This document shows, piece after piece, positions 7,291-15,421 of a stretch of DNA of 64,000 nucleotides. Source of the DNA: Pseudarthrobacter sp. IC2-21 (GTDB lineage Bacteria; Actinomycetota; Actinomycetes; Actinomycetales; Micrococcaceae); the NCBI RefSeq assembly GCF_034048115.1, contig NZ_CP139145.1, positions 2,914,001 through 2,978,000 of the forward strand, given 5' to 3'. Within the stretch, counting starts at the first letter, position 1. Each line of letters opens with the position of its first letter. The notes under the pieces were generated by a model. The model was not told the DNA's origin. It searched no databases and saw only the letters and a list, made by a program, of their open reading frames with translations. The position numbers were made by a program, and so were the translations under genes.

Positions 7291-8640
7291 ATGCGCAGAA
7301 TCCTCGTTGCCAATCGCGGTGAAATTGCGGTCCGGATCATCCGCGCCTGTTTTGACGAAGGAATGGAGAGCGTCCTGGCGGTTTCCGATGCTGACAGGAA
7401 TTCGCTCGCAGCCCGACTGGCTGATCAGGTGGTGGTCATAGGACCTGGCGCCGCATCCGAGAGTTACCTTTCGGTGCCCCGTATCATCCAGGCCGCGCTG
7501 AACAGTGATTGCGACGCCATTCACCCCGGCTATGGCTTCCTGTCCGAACGCGCAACCCTCGTCGACGCCTGCGAAGAGAATGGAATTACCTTTATCGGTC
7601 CGCCGGCATCGGTGATGCGGGAATCCGGCGACAAACTGCTGGCCCGGGCCGCCGCTGAATCTGTTGGGATCCCCACCGGAAAAGGCACGCCCGGCTTGAC
7701 GGACCTGGCCGAGGCCATTCGGGCTGCCGATGCCCTTGATGCCTATCCCCTTTTGCTGAAGGCATCCGCCGGTGGCGGTGGTCGCGGCATGACCATTGTG
7801 CGCGGCCCTCAAGATCTGCGCGAAGGGTTCATCCGCTCGAGCACCGAAGCGGAGAAGGCCTTCGGTGACGGCACCGTCTACCTCGAGCCCTACATTGAGA
7901 AGGCGCGGCACATCGAGGTGCAGCTGCTCGCTGATGCCCATGGCAACGTGTGCCACCTCGGAGAGCGCGATTGTTCCGCGCAGCGCCGCTACCAAAAGAT
8001 TATCGAGGAAGCTCCCAGCGCCGGCCTGCCCGACGCTCTCGTAGAGCGCATCAGGAGCGCGGCGGTTTCCCTAGCTAAGGCTTTGGATTATCGCGGCGCT
8101 GCCACATGTGAGTTTCTCGTTGACGTCCAGCGCGATACCTTCGTCTTCCTTGAGGTGAACGCGCGCGTCCAGGTCGAACACCCTGTGAGCGAGGCCGTGA
8201 CTGGTATCGACATTATTCGCGAGCAGATCCGCATCGCCCGGGGGGAGCCGTTGTCGTTTATGCAGGACGATGTCCAAATCCAGGGTCACGCCATCGAGTG
8301 CCGGATTAACGCTGAGGACCCCCGAAATGGATTCCTTCCATCACCGGGACTCGTTACTGAGTGGACAGTCCCTTCCGGGACCGGGGTGCGGGTAGATACG
8401 TACATGCAGGACGGAGCAACTGTCTCCCCGTTTTATGACTCACTGATCGCCAAGATCATCGTCCACGGCCGGACCCGCGAGGAAGCCATCGACAAAATGG
8501 CCAACGTCCTCCGCAAGTCGCGGGCGGTGGGGATCTCAACGACCCTCGCCCTCCAGCTCGAAATTATGAACGACACCCGGTTCCGAACCGAACCGATTAC
8601 CACCAAATGGCTCGAAGAGTCATTCCTGGCCAGCAACTAG
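7291..8640 (+). CDS. Biotin carboxylase subunit (AccC-like), 449 aa
   Basis: ATP-grasp biotin carboxylase, full length for the family. It starts with RRILVANRGEIAVRIIRAC. The glycine-rich ATP loop KASAGGGGRGM is near residue 160. EKARHIEVQLLAD and the catalytic ERDCSAQRRYQKIIEE are in place, and FLEVNARVQVEHPVSEAVTG carries the biotin-contacting Arg and the Glu/His of QVEHP. It carboxylates the biotin on the upstream carrier with ATP and bicarbonate. Only four bases separate it from the carrier gene, and the carboxyltransferase follows after 55 bases. Confidence 0.95.
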   Translation: MRRILVANRGEIAVRIIRACFDEGMESVLAVSDADRNSLAARLADQVVVIGPGAASESYLSVPRIIQAALNSDCDAIHPGYGFLSERATLVDACEENGITFIGPPASVMRESGDKLLARAAAESVGIPTGKGTPGLTDLAEAIRAADALDAYPLLLKASAGGGGRGMTIVRGPQDLREGFIRSSTEAEKAFGDGTVYLEPYIEKARHIEVQLLADAHGNVCHLGERDCSAQRRYQKIIEEAPSAGLPDALVERIRSAAVSLAKALDYRGAATCEFLVDVQRDTFVFLEVNARVQVEHPVSEAVTGIDIIREQIRIARGEPLSFMQDDVQIQGHAIECRINAEDPRNGFLPSPGLVTEWTVPSGTGVRVDTYMQDGATVSPFYDSLIAKIIVHGRTREEAIDKMANVLRKSRAVGISTTLALQLEIMNDTRFRTEPITTKWLEESFLASN

Positions 8641-8695
8641 TTCCTCCTCCCCCGCAGAGCCTCTCCGCCCGGGACCGCACCCTGATTGGACCAAT

Positions 8696-10168
8696 ATGCA
8701 CATCGATTTCGTCGACCAGACCCTGCGGGACGGTCAACAGAGCCTATGGGGTCTGCGCATGCGGGCCTTCGAGGCCGCAGGTGCCCTCCCCCATCTGGCC
8801 TCCACCGGCTTCAAAACCATTGACCTGACCGGGCCTGGGATGTTCACCGTCCTGACCCGGGACTATTTTGACGACCCATGGGATACCACTGATTTCCTCG
8901 TCGCGGGACTTCCGGGGAACACCCTCAGGGCCGGCATGCGCACTTACAGCGTCATGGGGTTCGCCCACGCACCGGAATCCATCATCGATCTCTGGGTCAA
9001 GACCCTGATCAAGCACGGGGTTACCAGCTTCTGGCTTTACGATGTGGCCTACGATATGCCCACGATGAAGCGGCTCGTTGACGTGGTGGTCGCTGAAGGC
9101 GGGGAAGCTGTTCCTACCGTTATGTACGGGCTGACCAGTGTTCACGGCGATGATTTCTTCGCTGACAAGGCACGTGAAATGGCGTCCTGGAACGGTGTCT
9201 CAACCGTCGAGCTGGAAGACGCTCCCGGAATCCTCACCCCGGACCGGGCTAAAACCCTGCTTCCAGCGCTGAAGAAAGCCGTCGGGGACGCGACTCTCGA
9301 ACTACACTTCCATGCCAGCACGGGCCAGGCCCTGCACAACTACATCATTGGCGTCGAGGCCGGCATCAACGTTCTTCACACCGCTTCGCGGCCCATGGCC
9401 AACGGCGTCTCACTGCCCTCCACCGAGGCCATGGTCAACATCATCGAACACATGGGCCACACCCATTCGCTCGACAAGAGCAAGTTTGCGCCGGTCGCAG
9501 ATCACTTCACCCGCACCGCGGAGGAAGGTGGCCACCTGCTCGGTGTCCCAGCCGAGTACGACCCCCGGGTATATGATCACCAGCTGCCTGGAGGAATGAC
9601 CGGAACCCTCCTGCGCCAGCTTGGACAGCACGGCATGACAGACCGGTTCCCTGAAGTCCTCGCTGAAATCCCCCGAGTGCGAATCGACTTCGGCGAGCCG
9701 ATCATGGCGACACCCTTCTCACAGTTCGTCGGAATCCAGGCAGTCCTTAACATCATTACCGGGGACCCCTACAGCATGAGCCCCGACGAAGTCGTTCACT
9801 ATCTCCTTGGCCACTACGGCCCGATCTATGGCCCGGTTAACCAGGACGTCAAGGACCGCATCCTATCCTCACCTCGTGCCCGCGAAATTGCCGAAAAATG
9901 GGAACGCCCCAACCCCAGCCTCAGCGAAATCCGAAGCAATTTCCCTTCCGGCATCTCCGATGAAGAACTTCTCCTTCGGTTCATGAACTCCAAGGATGAG
10001 GTTGACAAGACCCTGGCACGGGGACCGGTCCGCAAAGACCCACGCCGTGCAGCAGACGCAATGGTCGCCAACATTGTCGATCTTGTCGCCGAGAAGAGCC
10101 GCGCTACGTCCCTTTCACTCGAGACTCCCCCCTTCAGCCTCAACCTCCGCAAGAAGGGCACGATATAG
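8696..10168 (+). CDS. Carboxyltransferase of the PycB/OadA/transcarboxylase-5S family with altered active site, 490 aa
   Basis: TIM-barrel carboxyltransferase plus the C-terminal PYC_OADA region. The first strand reads DQTLRDGQQSLWGLRMR, where pyruvate carboxylases have DTTxRDAHQS. The zinc ligands D (DQT) and HxH (ELHFHASTG) are kept. The segment that normally carries the carbamylated, zinc-binding lysine (IKDMAGLLTP) reads LEDAPGILTP, so Lys is replaced by Glu. The GxTS segment that holds the proton-shuttling Thr of pyruvate carboxylase reads ANGVSLP. The C-terminal QLPGGMTGTLLRQL and the PYC_OADA core are present. It takes carboxybiotin from the carrier, but the acceptor is probably not pyruvate. 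A ketone or a CoA-bound keto compound is my inference from the crotonase and cyclase that follow. Confidence 0.85.
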   Translation: MHIDFVDQTLRDGQQSLWGLRMRAFEAAGALPHLASTGFKTIDLTGPGMFTVLTRDYFDDPWDTTDFLVAGLPGNTLRAGMRTYSVMGFAHAPESIIDLWVKTLIKHGVTSFWLYDVAYDMPTMKRLVDVVVAEGGEAVPTVMYGLTSVHGDDFFADKAREMASWNGVSTVELEDAPGILTPDRAKTLLPALKKAVGDATLELHFHASTGQALHNYIIGVEAGINVLHTASRPMANGVSLPSTEAMVNIIEHMGHTHSLDKSKFAPVADHFTRTAEEGGHLLGVPAEYDPRVYDHQLPGGMTGTLLRQLGQHGMTDRFPEVLAEIPRVRIDFGEPIMATPFSQFVGIQAVLNIITGDPYSMSPDEVVHYLLGHYGPIYGPVNQDVKDRILSSPRAREIAEKWERPNPSLSEIRSNFPSGISDEELLLRFMNSKDEVDKTLARGPVRKDPRRAADAMVANIVDLVAEKSRATSLSLETPPFSLNLRKKGTI

Positions 10169-10169
10169 C

Positions 10170-10994
10170 ATGACCTTTCCCACTTACTCCGCGATCGTCC
10201 TGGAACTGGAAGGCCACGTCGCGCAAATCACTCTAAACCGGCCAGAGCGGCTCAATGCACTCAACGACAAGCTCCTTGACGAGCTCGACGCCGCCTTCGA
10301 CTACCTTGCCGGCGTCGAGCACCGGGCAGTAGTGATCAAGGGTGCCGGCAGGGCTTTCTCGGCAGGCTACGATGCAGGCTCCGACTCGAAAGAAATAGGC
10401 TACGCCGATGAGCGCAGCGCCGTTGAGGACCGTGATCGGCAGCTCCGCAACATCGAAATTTTCACCAAGATATGGCGCCACCCACTTCCGGTCATCACAC
10501 AGGTTCACGGGTACTGCATGGCAGGCGGCACGCAACTGTGCATCTTCAGCGATATCACTATCGTGGCCGAAGACGCAGTCATCGCCGCTTCCCCAGCCCT
10601 ACCGATTGGCGGGGGGTTCATTTCTCCAATCTGGGCCACACTTGTCGGGCCTAAACGCGCAAAACTCATGTCCTTTGACGCTGGCCACCGAATTGACGGC
10701 CGGACAGCGGCGCAATGGGGATGGGCAACCGAAGCTGTGCCCTCCGACCAGCTTGACGAGTACGTACGTGACCTGGCAGTCTCAATTAGCCGCACGCCGG
10801 CCTCCATCCTAAAATTGAAGAAGGAGGCCGTGAACCGGGTGGCCGAATTGCAGGGGCTTATCGCGATCAGCCGAATGGGAGCCGAAACGGACGCCCTGTT
10901 GCATCTGACCCCCGAAATCCAGAAGCTGCAGGCATCGATCAAAGAACGCGGCCTCAAAGGTGCCATCTCGCACTTCAACGAAGTGGGACTGTAA
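10170..10994 (+). CDS. Crotonase-superfamily protein without hydratase glutamates, 274 aa
   Basis: Crotonase fold with both oxyanion-hole segments, GRAFSAGYDAG and HGYCMAGGTQL. The two glutamates used by enoyl-CoA hydratases are absent: the PExxLG segment reads SPALPIGGGFISP, and the second position, in a helix reading AKLMSFDAG, is not Glu. A simple hydratase is therefore unlikely. Crotonase-type C-C hydrolases (6-oxocamphor hydrolase, BadI) are possible models because this gene follows a carboxyltransferase and precedes a cyclase-type hydrolase. I chose the ATG at 10170, one base after the carboxyltransferase stop. The next gene overlaps its stop (TAATG). Confidence 0.85.
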   Translation: MTFPTYSAIVLELEGHVAQITLNRPERLNALNDKLLDELDAAFDYLAGVEHRAVVIKGAGRAFSAGYDAGSDSKEIGYADERSAVEDRDRQLRNIEIFTKIWRHPLPVITQVHGYCMAGGTQLCIFSDITIVAEDAVIAASPALPIGGGFISPIWATLVGPKRAKLMSFDAGHRIDGRTAAQWGWATEAVPSDQLDEYVRDLAVSISRTPASILKLKKEAVNRVAELQGLIAISRMGAETDALLHLTPEIQKLQASIKERGLKGAISHFNEVGL

Positions 10995-11920
10995 TGACCG
11001 AAGCAGAGTTCTGCCAATACGACGATCTTCCGCTCCTTGCCCCGCTGGGTATCCGCACCTCATGGGGCAAGCTCGACGGATCACTTGGAACCCTGGATCT
11101 GCTTGCTGACACGGCCGTCCGGGAGGCCGCACAATCGGTAGCCAGCGGCCAGGTTTTATCCCTCTCTCTTGAGAGTGACCTCCTTGACCCGCCCTTGTTT
11201 GGCAGGCGGCCGACCGTCCATACAGTAAGTGAAACCGGACGAAACATATTTGAGGATGAACTCGATCAGTTCAATCCTCAATCCAGTTCCCAGCTGGATG
11301 GACTGCTGCACGTTAGAGCCCGGGAATACGGGTTCTATGGCGGCATCACCGACCATGATGAAGCACGCGATGCGCTCGGCATGCACCATTGGGCGCAACG
11401 GGCTATCGTTGGCCGCGGGGTTCTGGTGGACGTCCGTGGGCACTACGGCCAGGAGTGGAACCCCTTCGAGGAGCGGACCCTCGGAGTCGAGGAATTAACG
11501 AGCATCCTGGAAGCCCAAAATGTCACCCTCGAGCCGGGAGACATCCTCTGTCTGCGTTTTGGTTGGGTTGCCGAATATCGGGCGCGACAGATCCGCAGAG
11601 AAAACCTGACGTCAGCAGGTGACGAATTCGCGGGAATTGCCTCGACGGACGATATGGTCCGCTTCCTGTGGAACTCGCAAATTGCAGCAGTCATGGCTGA
11701 TAATCCTGCAGTCGAGAGCGCCCCTGGGAATCCCAAAAACGGCTCACTGCACCGCAAGCTGATCCCCGGTCTCGGATACGCCCTCGGGGAACTGCTCGAC
11801 ATGGACAAGTTGGCCGAAGCATGTCATGCACGCGGCCGGTTCGATTTCCTGTTCGTCGCAGCGCCCCTGAACCTTTACGGGGCAGCAAGTTCAACAGCAA
11901 ATGCGCTGGCCATCCTCTGA
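10994..11920 (+). CDS. Cyclase-family (kynurenine formamidase-like) hydrolase with divergent metal motif, 308 aa
   Basis: Putative cyclase-family protein, longer than the one at 1829-2656. Where that protein has HxGTHxD, this one has SSQLDGLLHVRAREYGFYGG, so the first His is Ser or Gln while the Asp and the later His remain. The downstream LEPGDILCLRFGWVAEY and the HRKLIPGLGYALGELLDMDKL region are typical of the long cyclase subfamily. It is the last gene of the biotin-carboxylase operon, its ATG overlapping the crotonase stop by one base. It would hydrolyse a ring or ester made by the preceding enzymes. Function is inferred only from family and context. Confidence 0.75.
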   Translation: MTEAEFCQYDDLPLLAPLGIRTSWGKLDGSLGTLDLLADTAVREAAQSVASGQVLSLSLESDLLDPPLFGRRPTVHTVSETGRNIFEDELDQFNPQSSSQLDGLLHVRAREYGFYGGITDHDEARDALGMHHWAQRAIVGRGVLVDVRGHYGQEWNPFEERTLGVEELTSILEAQNVTLEPGDILCLRFGWVAEYRARQIRRENLTSAGDEFAGIASTDDMVRFLWNSQIAAVMADNPAVESAPGNPKNGSLHRKLIPGLGYALGELLDMDKLAEACHARGRFDFLFVAAPLNLYGAASSTANALAIL

Positions 11921-11930
11921 ATGGCCGAAA

Positions 11931-11976
11931 TGAACTCAATGCGGGCTTCCCCAGGGGGAACGCCCGCATGGAGTCA
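11931..11976. terminator. Strong hairpin terminating the carboxylase operon
   Basis: A long, nearly perfect stem (core ATGCGGGC...GCCCGCAT with outer ACTC/GAGT pairs and an inner CCCC/GGGG run) lies just after the cyclase stop and before a convergent pseudogene. Confidence 0.65.
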
Positions 11977-12025
11977 GTTTGATGGCGAGTACAGGCGTGC
12001 GGACGCACGATTCAGGTGTCGGAAT

Positions 12026-12784
12026 ATCTGTCGGGTTCCGGTGAAGGTTGCCTGACTACCTCGTACGAACGCGGTGATGCCTCGCTGGCATCCCACGGCG
12101 CGAAAAACTTTGGATGCCTCGCGATCGCGGGAACCGCTGCCGCGTATCCCTGCGGCAGAGGTCTCAGCGGCGGCCTGGTGGATACCCTTGGTTGTTTGCA
12201 CGGCGAGCGGACCGTTTGCCGCGATGAGCCCTGCCATCCGAAGAGCTTCCCCTACGACTGCCTCAGGAACGACCCCGTTGGCCAGACCTCACCGCGCGGC
12301 CCGGACGCCTGAAAGATTCGCCCAGTCAGAAGCGGTTCTGAAGCGATCTTGCCCGGGAGCTGTTGCGACACCCGAAAAATACCGCCCCGGCGGCGATGAG
12401 ACCATGCCTAACCTCTGGCAGAGCGAACCGTGCTGAGGGCACGGTGATGGCAAGGTCACAGGCGAGAACGATCTCAAAGCCGCCGCCCACGGCGTCGCCG
12501 TTCACTGCTGCAATCAATGGCTTCCTAAGCTGACGTTCGGCGATGCCGGCGAAACCCCATTCGGGATGCCTCGTTGCTTCAACGGCCGCCCCGTTAGCAA
12601 CCGCTTTCATATCAAGGCCCGCGCAGAAGGCCCTTCCCGAACCCTTCTTAACTCCCGCTCGCAGCTTGCTCGGCTCTTCCAGGCGGGTCAGCGCACTTCC
12701 GAGTTGGTCACTCAGCTCCCCATCGACTGCATTCAGCACCTCGGGACGGTTCAGGGTCATGAGCAGGACGGGACCGAGCGACAA
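12026..12784 (-). pseudogene. Enoyl-CoA hydratase pseudogene (frameshifted)
   Basis: The 5' part reads GPVLLMTLNRPEVLNAVDG, then AFCAGLDMKAVANG and AVNGDAVGGGFEIVLACDL, a normal crotonase up to LPEVRHGLIAAGAVF near 12400. From there the family sequence continues in another frame (VSQQLPGKIASEPLLTGRIF) and then in a third (GLANGVVPEAVVGEALRMAG and ANGPLAVQTTKGIHQAAAE), ending with a shifted tail that resembles the usual EGITAFxExRxPxFTGR end. At least two frameshifts make it inactive. No good start codon is visible near 12784. It follows the broken thioesterase gene on the same strand, so both were probably once part of the beta-oxidation operon upstream. Confidence 0.8.
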
Positions 12785-12801
12785 TAACCTTAGCGCGGCT
12801 C

Positions 12802-13686
12802 TTAGCCTTCATCGGATGCCACCCCAGCAGGTACGCGTACAAGCCCCTCCTGCGCCACCGAGGCCAGTAGACGTCCGTCCATGCTAAAGAGTCGTCCGCA
12901 GGCGAACCCACGCCCTCGGCCAGGCCAAGGGCTCTCCTGCACGTACAGAATCCAGTCATCGAGCTGTCCGTCCGAGTGCCACCACAGGGAGTGATCCAGG
13001 CTGGCAATGGCTACGTCAGGCGTCGAGAGCGACAGGTCGTGGTGGTGGACGACTGGTTCCAGAAGGGTGAAGTCGCTGGCTAGAGCCAGTACTGCCCGGT
13101 GCACGGCTGCCTGAGTGGCTGAAAGGTCCCTTACGGGCTCCCGGGCACGAAGCCAAACCGCCTGCCCATAGTCTCCCTTTGCGTGTTGCGGCCCATCGGC
13201 GGCGACGGGCCGCAACTCTATGTATGTCGCGGTGTGCAAGGTTTTCCACTGCAGGGTCTGTTAGCCCGGCCCTGGCGGCGTAGGTCTCCAGATCCTCAGG
13301 TGCCGGATACAAGTCATCGTGCGACATTGAGTGATTCAGGCCTTTGCCGGCCTCATGAAATGACATGATTTCTGTCATCAGGAGGCGGTCACCTTGCCAG
13401 GCTCTGATCGCCCGCACCGAGAAGGATCGGCCATCACGGAGCCGCTCGACACGGTACTGGACGGGATCAGCGGGATCACCCGCCGAACAAAGTTGGCATG
13501 TAGCGAGTGGGCAACGCGCCGGGGGTCCACGGTAGCCGATGCCGCCATTACCGATTGCCCCAAAAGTTGTCCGCCGAAAATTTTGCCGTATCGTCCAGGC
13601 ACCACGTTGCCGACAAAGACATCCGGATCGCAAGGCGTCGACTGCACTGTGACCAAGTGATACAAACAACTACTCACTGAGTCCAT
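12802..13686 (-). pseudogene. tesB: Acyl-CoA thioesterase II (TesB) pseudogene, two frameshifts
   Basis: The N-terminal third is in one frame (DPDVFVGNVVPGRYGKIFGG, then VMAASATVDPRRVAHSLHAN up to FVRR). The middle is in a second frame (GDPADPVQYRVERLRDGRSF, then SMSHDDLYPAPEDLE). The last third is in a third frame (YIELRPVAADGPQ, DVAIASLDHSLWWHSDG, DDWILYVQESPWPGRGRGFA). Together they give a complete TesB double-hotdog protein. One frameshift lies near 13480 in a G-rich run and the other near 13245. The gene is same-strand and downstream of the thiolase-ECH-HCDH operon. Confidence 0.85.
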
Positions 13687-13763
13687 CCATTCTCGAATTC
13701 ATCCATCAGCGCGATGCCTGTCGACCGGATCGGCGCTGGCCTCCAGGCGGGCTTACGGACCAA

Positions 13764-14636
13764 TCAGGAGGCCCAATCGAAGAAGCCCCTGCCAGCCTTT
13801 CGCCCAATCTCACCCCGCGCCACTTTGTCCACCAAAATCTGAGGTGGACGGAAGCGTTCACCGAGCATGGATTGAAGGTATTCCGCGATGCCCAGCCTGA
13901 CGTCAAGGCCTACGATGTCCGTGGTCCGGAGCGGCCCGGTATCGTGTTTATAGCCCAGCACCATTGCTGCATCGATGTCCTCGGCAGATGCAACACCCTC
14001 TTCCACCATGCGCATGGCCTCCAGTGCAACGGCTACACCCAGGCGCGAGGAGGCAAAACCCGGGGCGTCATGAACGACAACGGGAGTCTTGCCTAGTGCT
14101 TCCACCCAGCCCTTTGCTGTGGCTGCCAATTCAGCAGATGTCTTCTTGCCCAGAACCACTTCGATGAGGGCTGACGCTGGTACGGGGTTGAAAAAGTGCA
14201 TGCCTAGGAAGTTTCCCGGTCGGTTGAGCTCTGCTGCCAAAGTGTCGACTGACAAGGATGAGGTGTTGGATGCGAGATAGGCGTTGTCCCCCAACTGCTC
14301 TTCTACCGCCAGGAGGGCGGGCACTTTTAGTTGAAGGTCCTCCGGAACTGCCTCGATCACCAGGCTGCACCCTGCAAAGGAGGAATACTCCGTTGAGACG
14401 CTGAGCCTGGACAGCACATCAGCTGTCGACGACCCGAGGGTTCCGCGGGCAGCAGATTTTTCCACGGCCTCGGTGACGCGTTGCCGTGCGGCGGAAGCGG
14501 CTTCCTCGTCGCGTTCCACTATTCGCACGTCAGCGCCTTTTGTCAGAAAGGCATGGGCAATGCCCGCGCCCATTCGGCCGCCGCCAAGGACGCCCACCAA
14601 GGCGGGCAGGCCGGAAGGAGGGAAGGTGTTGTTCAT
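13764..14636 (-). CDS. 3-hydroxyacyl-CoA dehydrogenase, 290 aa
   Basis: NAD-dependent 3-hydroxyacyl-CoA dehydrogenase of the short, HbdA-like type. The N-terminal Rossmann motif GVLGGGRMGAGIAHAF and the acidic end of beta-2 (VRIVERDEEAA) mark the NAD site. ASNTSSLSVDTLA and GMHFFNPVPASALIEVV carry the conserved catalytic Ser/His region. VHDAPGFASSRL leads into the C-terminal dimerisation domain, and the length is standard. The start ATG at 14636 overlaps the stop of the upstream enoyl-CoA hydratase, so it is the third gene of a coupled thiolase - hydratase - dehydrogenase operon that performs the last three steps of a beta-oxidation round. Confidence 0.93.
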   Translation of the reverse strand: MNNTFPPSGLPALVGVLGGGRMGAGIAHAFLTKGADVRIVERDEEAASAARQRVTEAVEKSAARGTLGSSTADVLSRLSVSTEYSSFAGCSLVIEAVPEDLQLKVPALLAVEEQLGDNAYLASNTSSLSVDTLAAELNRPGNFLGMHFFNPVPASALIEVVLGKKTSAELAATAKGWVEALGKTPVVVHDAPGFASSRLGVAVALEAMRMVEEGVASAEDIDAAMVLGYKHDTGPLRTTDIVGLDVRLGIAEYLQSMLGERFRPPQILVDKVARGEIGRKAGRGFFDWAS

Positions 14637-15421
14637 GAGTTCTTCTTTCCAGTGGTCTTGTCGGATTTTTTGTCGAGGAACTTTTGCATCCGGTCGAATT
14701 TGGCCTTGGATTCGAAGAGAATGCCCTGCGCAAGCTGATCGATCAGCGGGTGGGCCTCCGCCGGGGCGTGGAACACGGACTTGGTGATCCTCACCGCCAG
14801 CGGGTCCTGGCGGCCGATCCGGTCCGCCAGGTTGTGGGCAGCGTCCATCAGCTCCGGCGCCTCATGGATCTCCGTGATCAGGTTGGCAGCCAGTGCATCC
14901 TCTGCCCGGAGCACCAGGCCGGCGAGTAGGAGCTGCTTGGCAAGCGGTTCGCCCACCAGTTCCCTGAGCCGCCAGGTTGCCCCGGACGCTGCCAGGATGC
15001 CCAGTCCGGTCTCGGGGTTGCCGATCCGGACGCTGGGCGTACCGATCCGGAAGTCCGCAGCGCAGGCGAGCTCGGCCCCGCCGCCGAGGCAGTAGCCGTC
15101 CAGCGCCGCGATGACGGGCATCGGCAGCTTCGCGATCCGCACGAAAATGGTGGAGTTGATGCCCTGCAGCGCGTCGTCCCGGCGCCGCTCGCGCAGCTGG
15201 GCGATGTCCGCACCGGAGGCGAAAACACCGTCCACGCCGGCGATGACCAGGATTTTGGGGTTCTGTTCCAGCGCGGCGCAGACCACGTGCAGTTCATCCA
15301 CCATCTGCTGGTCGATGGCGTTACGGACGTCCGGCCGGTTGAGGAGGACCACCACGCGGTCCTCACGTTCTTCGACCAGGAGGGTGCTGAAATGTTCGGT
15401 GGCGAGGTCCGGGGCGGACAC
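14633..15421 (-). CDS. Enoyl-CoA hydratase/isomerase family protein, 262 aa
   Basis: Crotonase-fold protein. Oxyanion-hole segments are FASGADIAQL and DGYCLGGGAELACAADF. The first catalytic Glu is present in GNPETGLGILAASG. The second position lies in EPLAKQLLLAG and is Gln or another non-acidic residue, so hydratase or isomerase activity are both possible. I chose the GTG at 15421 (VSAPDLATEHFS): the thiolase stop TAG and this GTG share one base (TAGTG). Earlier in-frame starts lie inside the thiolase gene. It works with the thiolase and the 3-hydroxyacyl-CoA dehydrogenase in the same operon. Confidence 0.88.
   Translation of the reverse strand: MSAPDLATEHFSTLLVEEREDRVVVLLNRPDVRNAIDQQMVDELHVVCAALEQNPKILVIAGVDGVFASGADIAQLRERRRDDALQGINSTIFVRIAKLPMPVIAALDGYCLGGGAELACAADFRIGTPSVRIGNPETGLGILAASGATWRLRELVGEPLAKQLLLAGLVLRAEDALAANLITEIHEAPELMDAAHNLADRIGRQDPLAVRITKSVFHAPAEAHPLIDQLAQGILFESKAKFDRMQKFLDKKSDKTTGKKNS

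Noticed and set aside
6762..8640. Acetyl-CoA or propionyl-CoA carboxylase
   Set aside because: The carrier and biotin carboxylase would fit, but no AccD/PccB-type carboxyltransferase is present; the operon has a PycB/OadA-like one.
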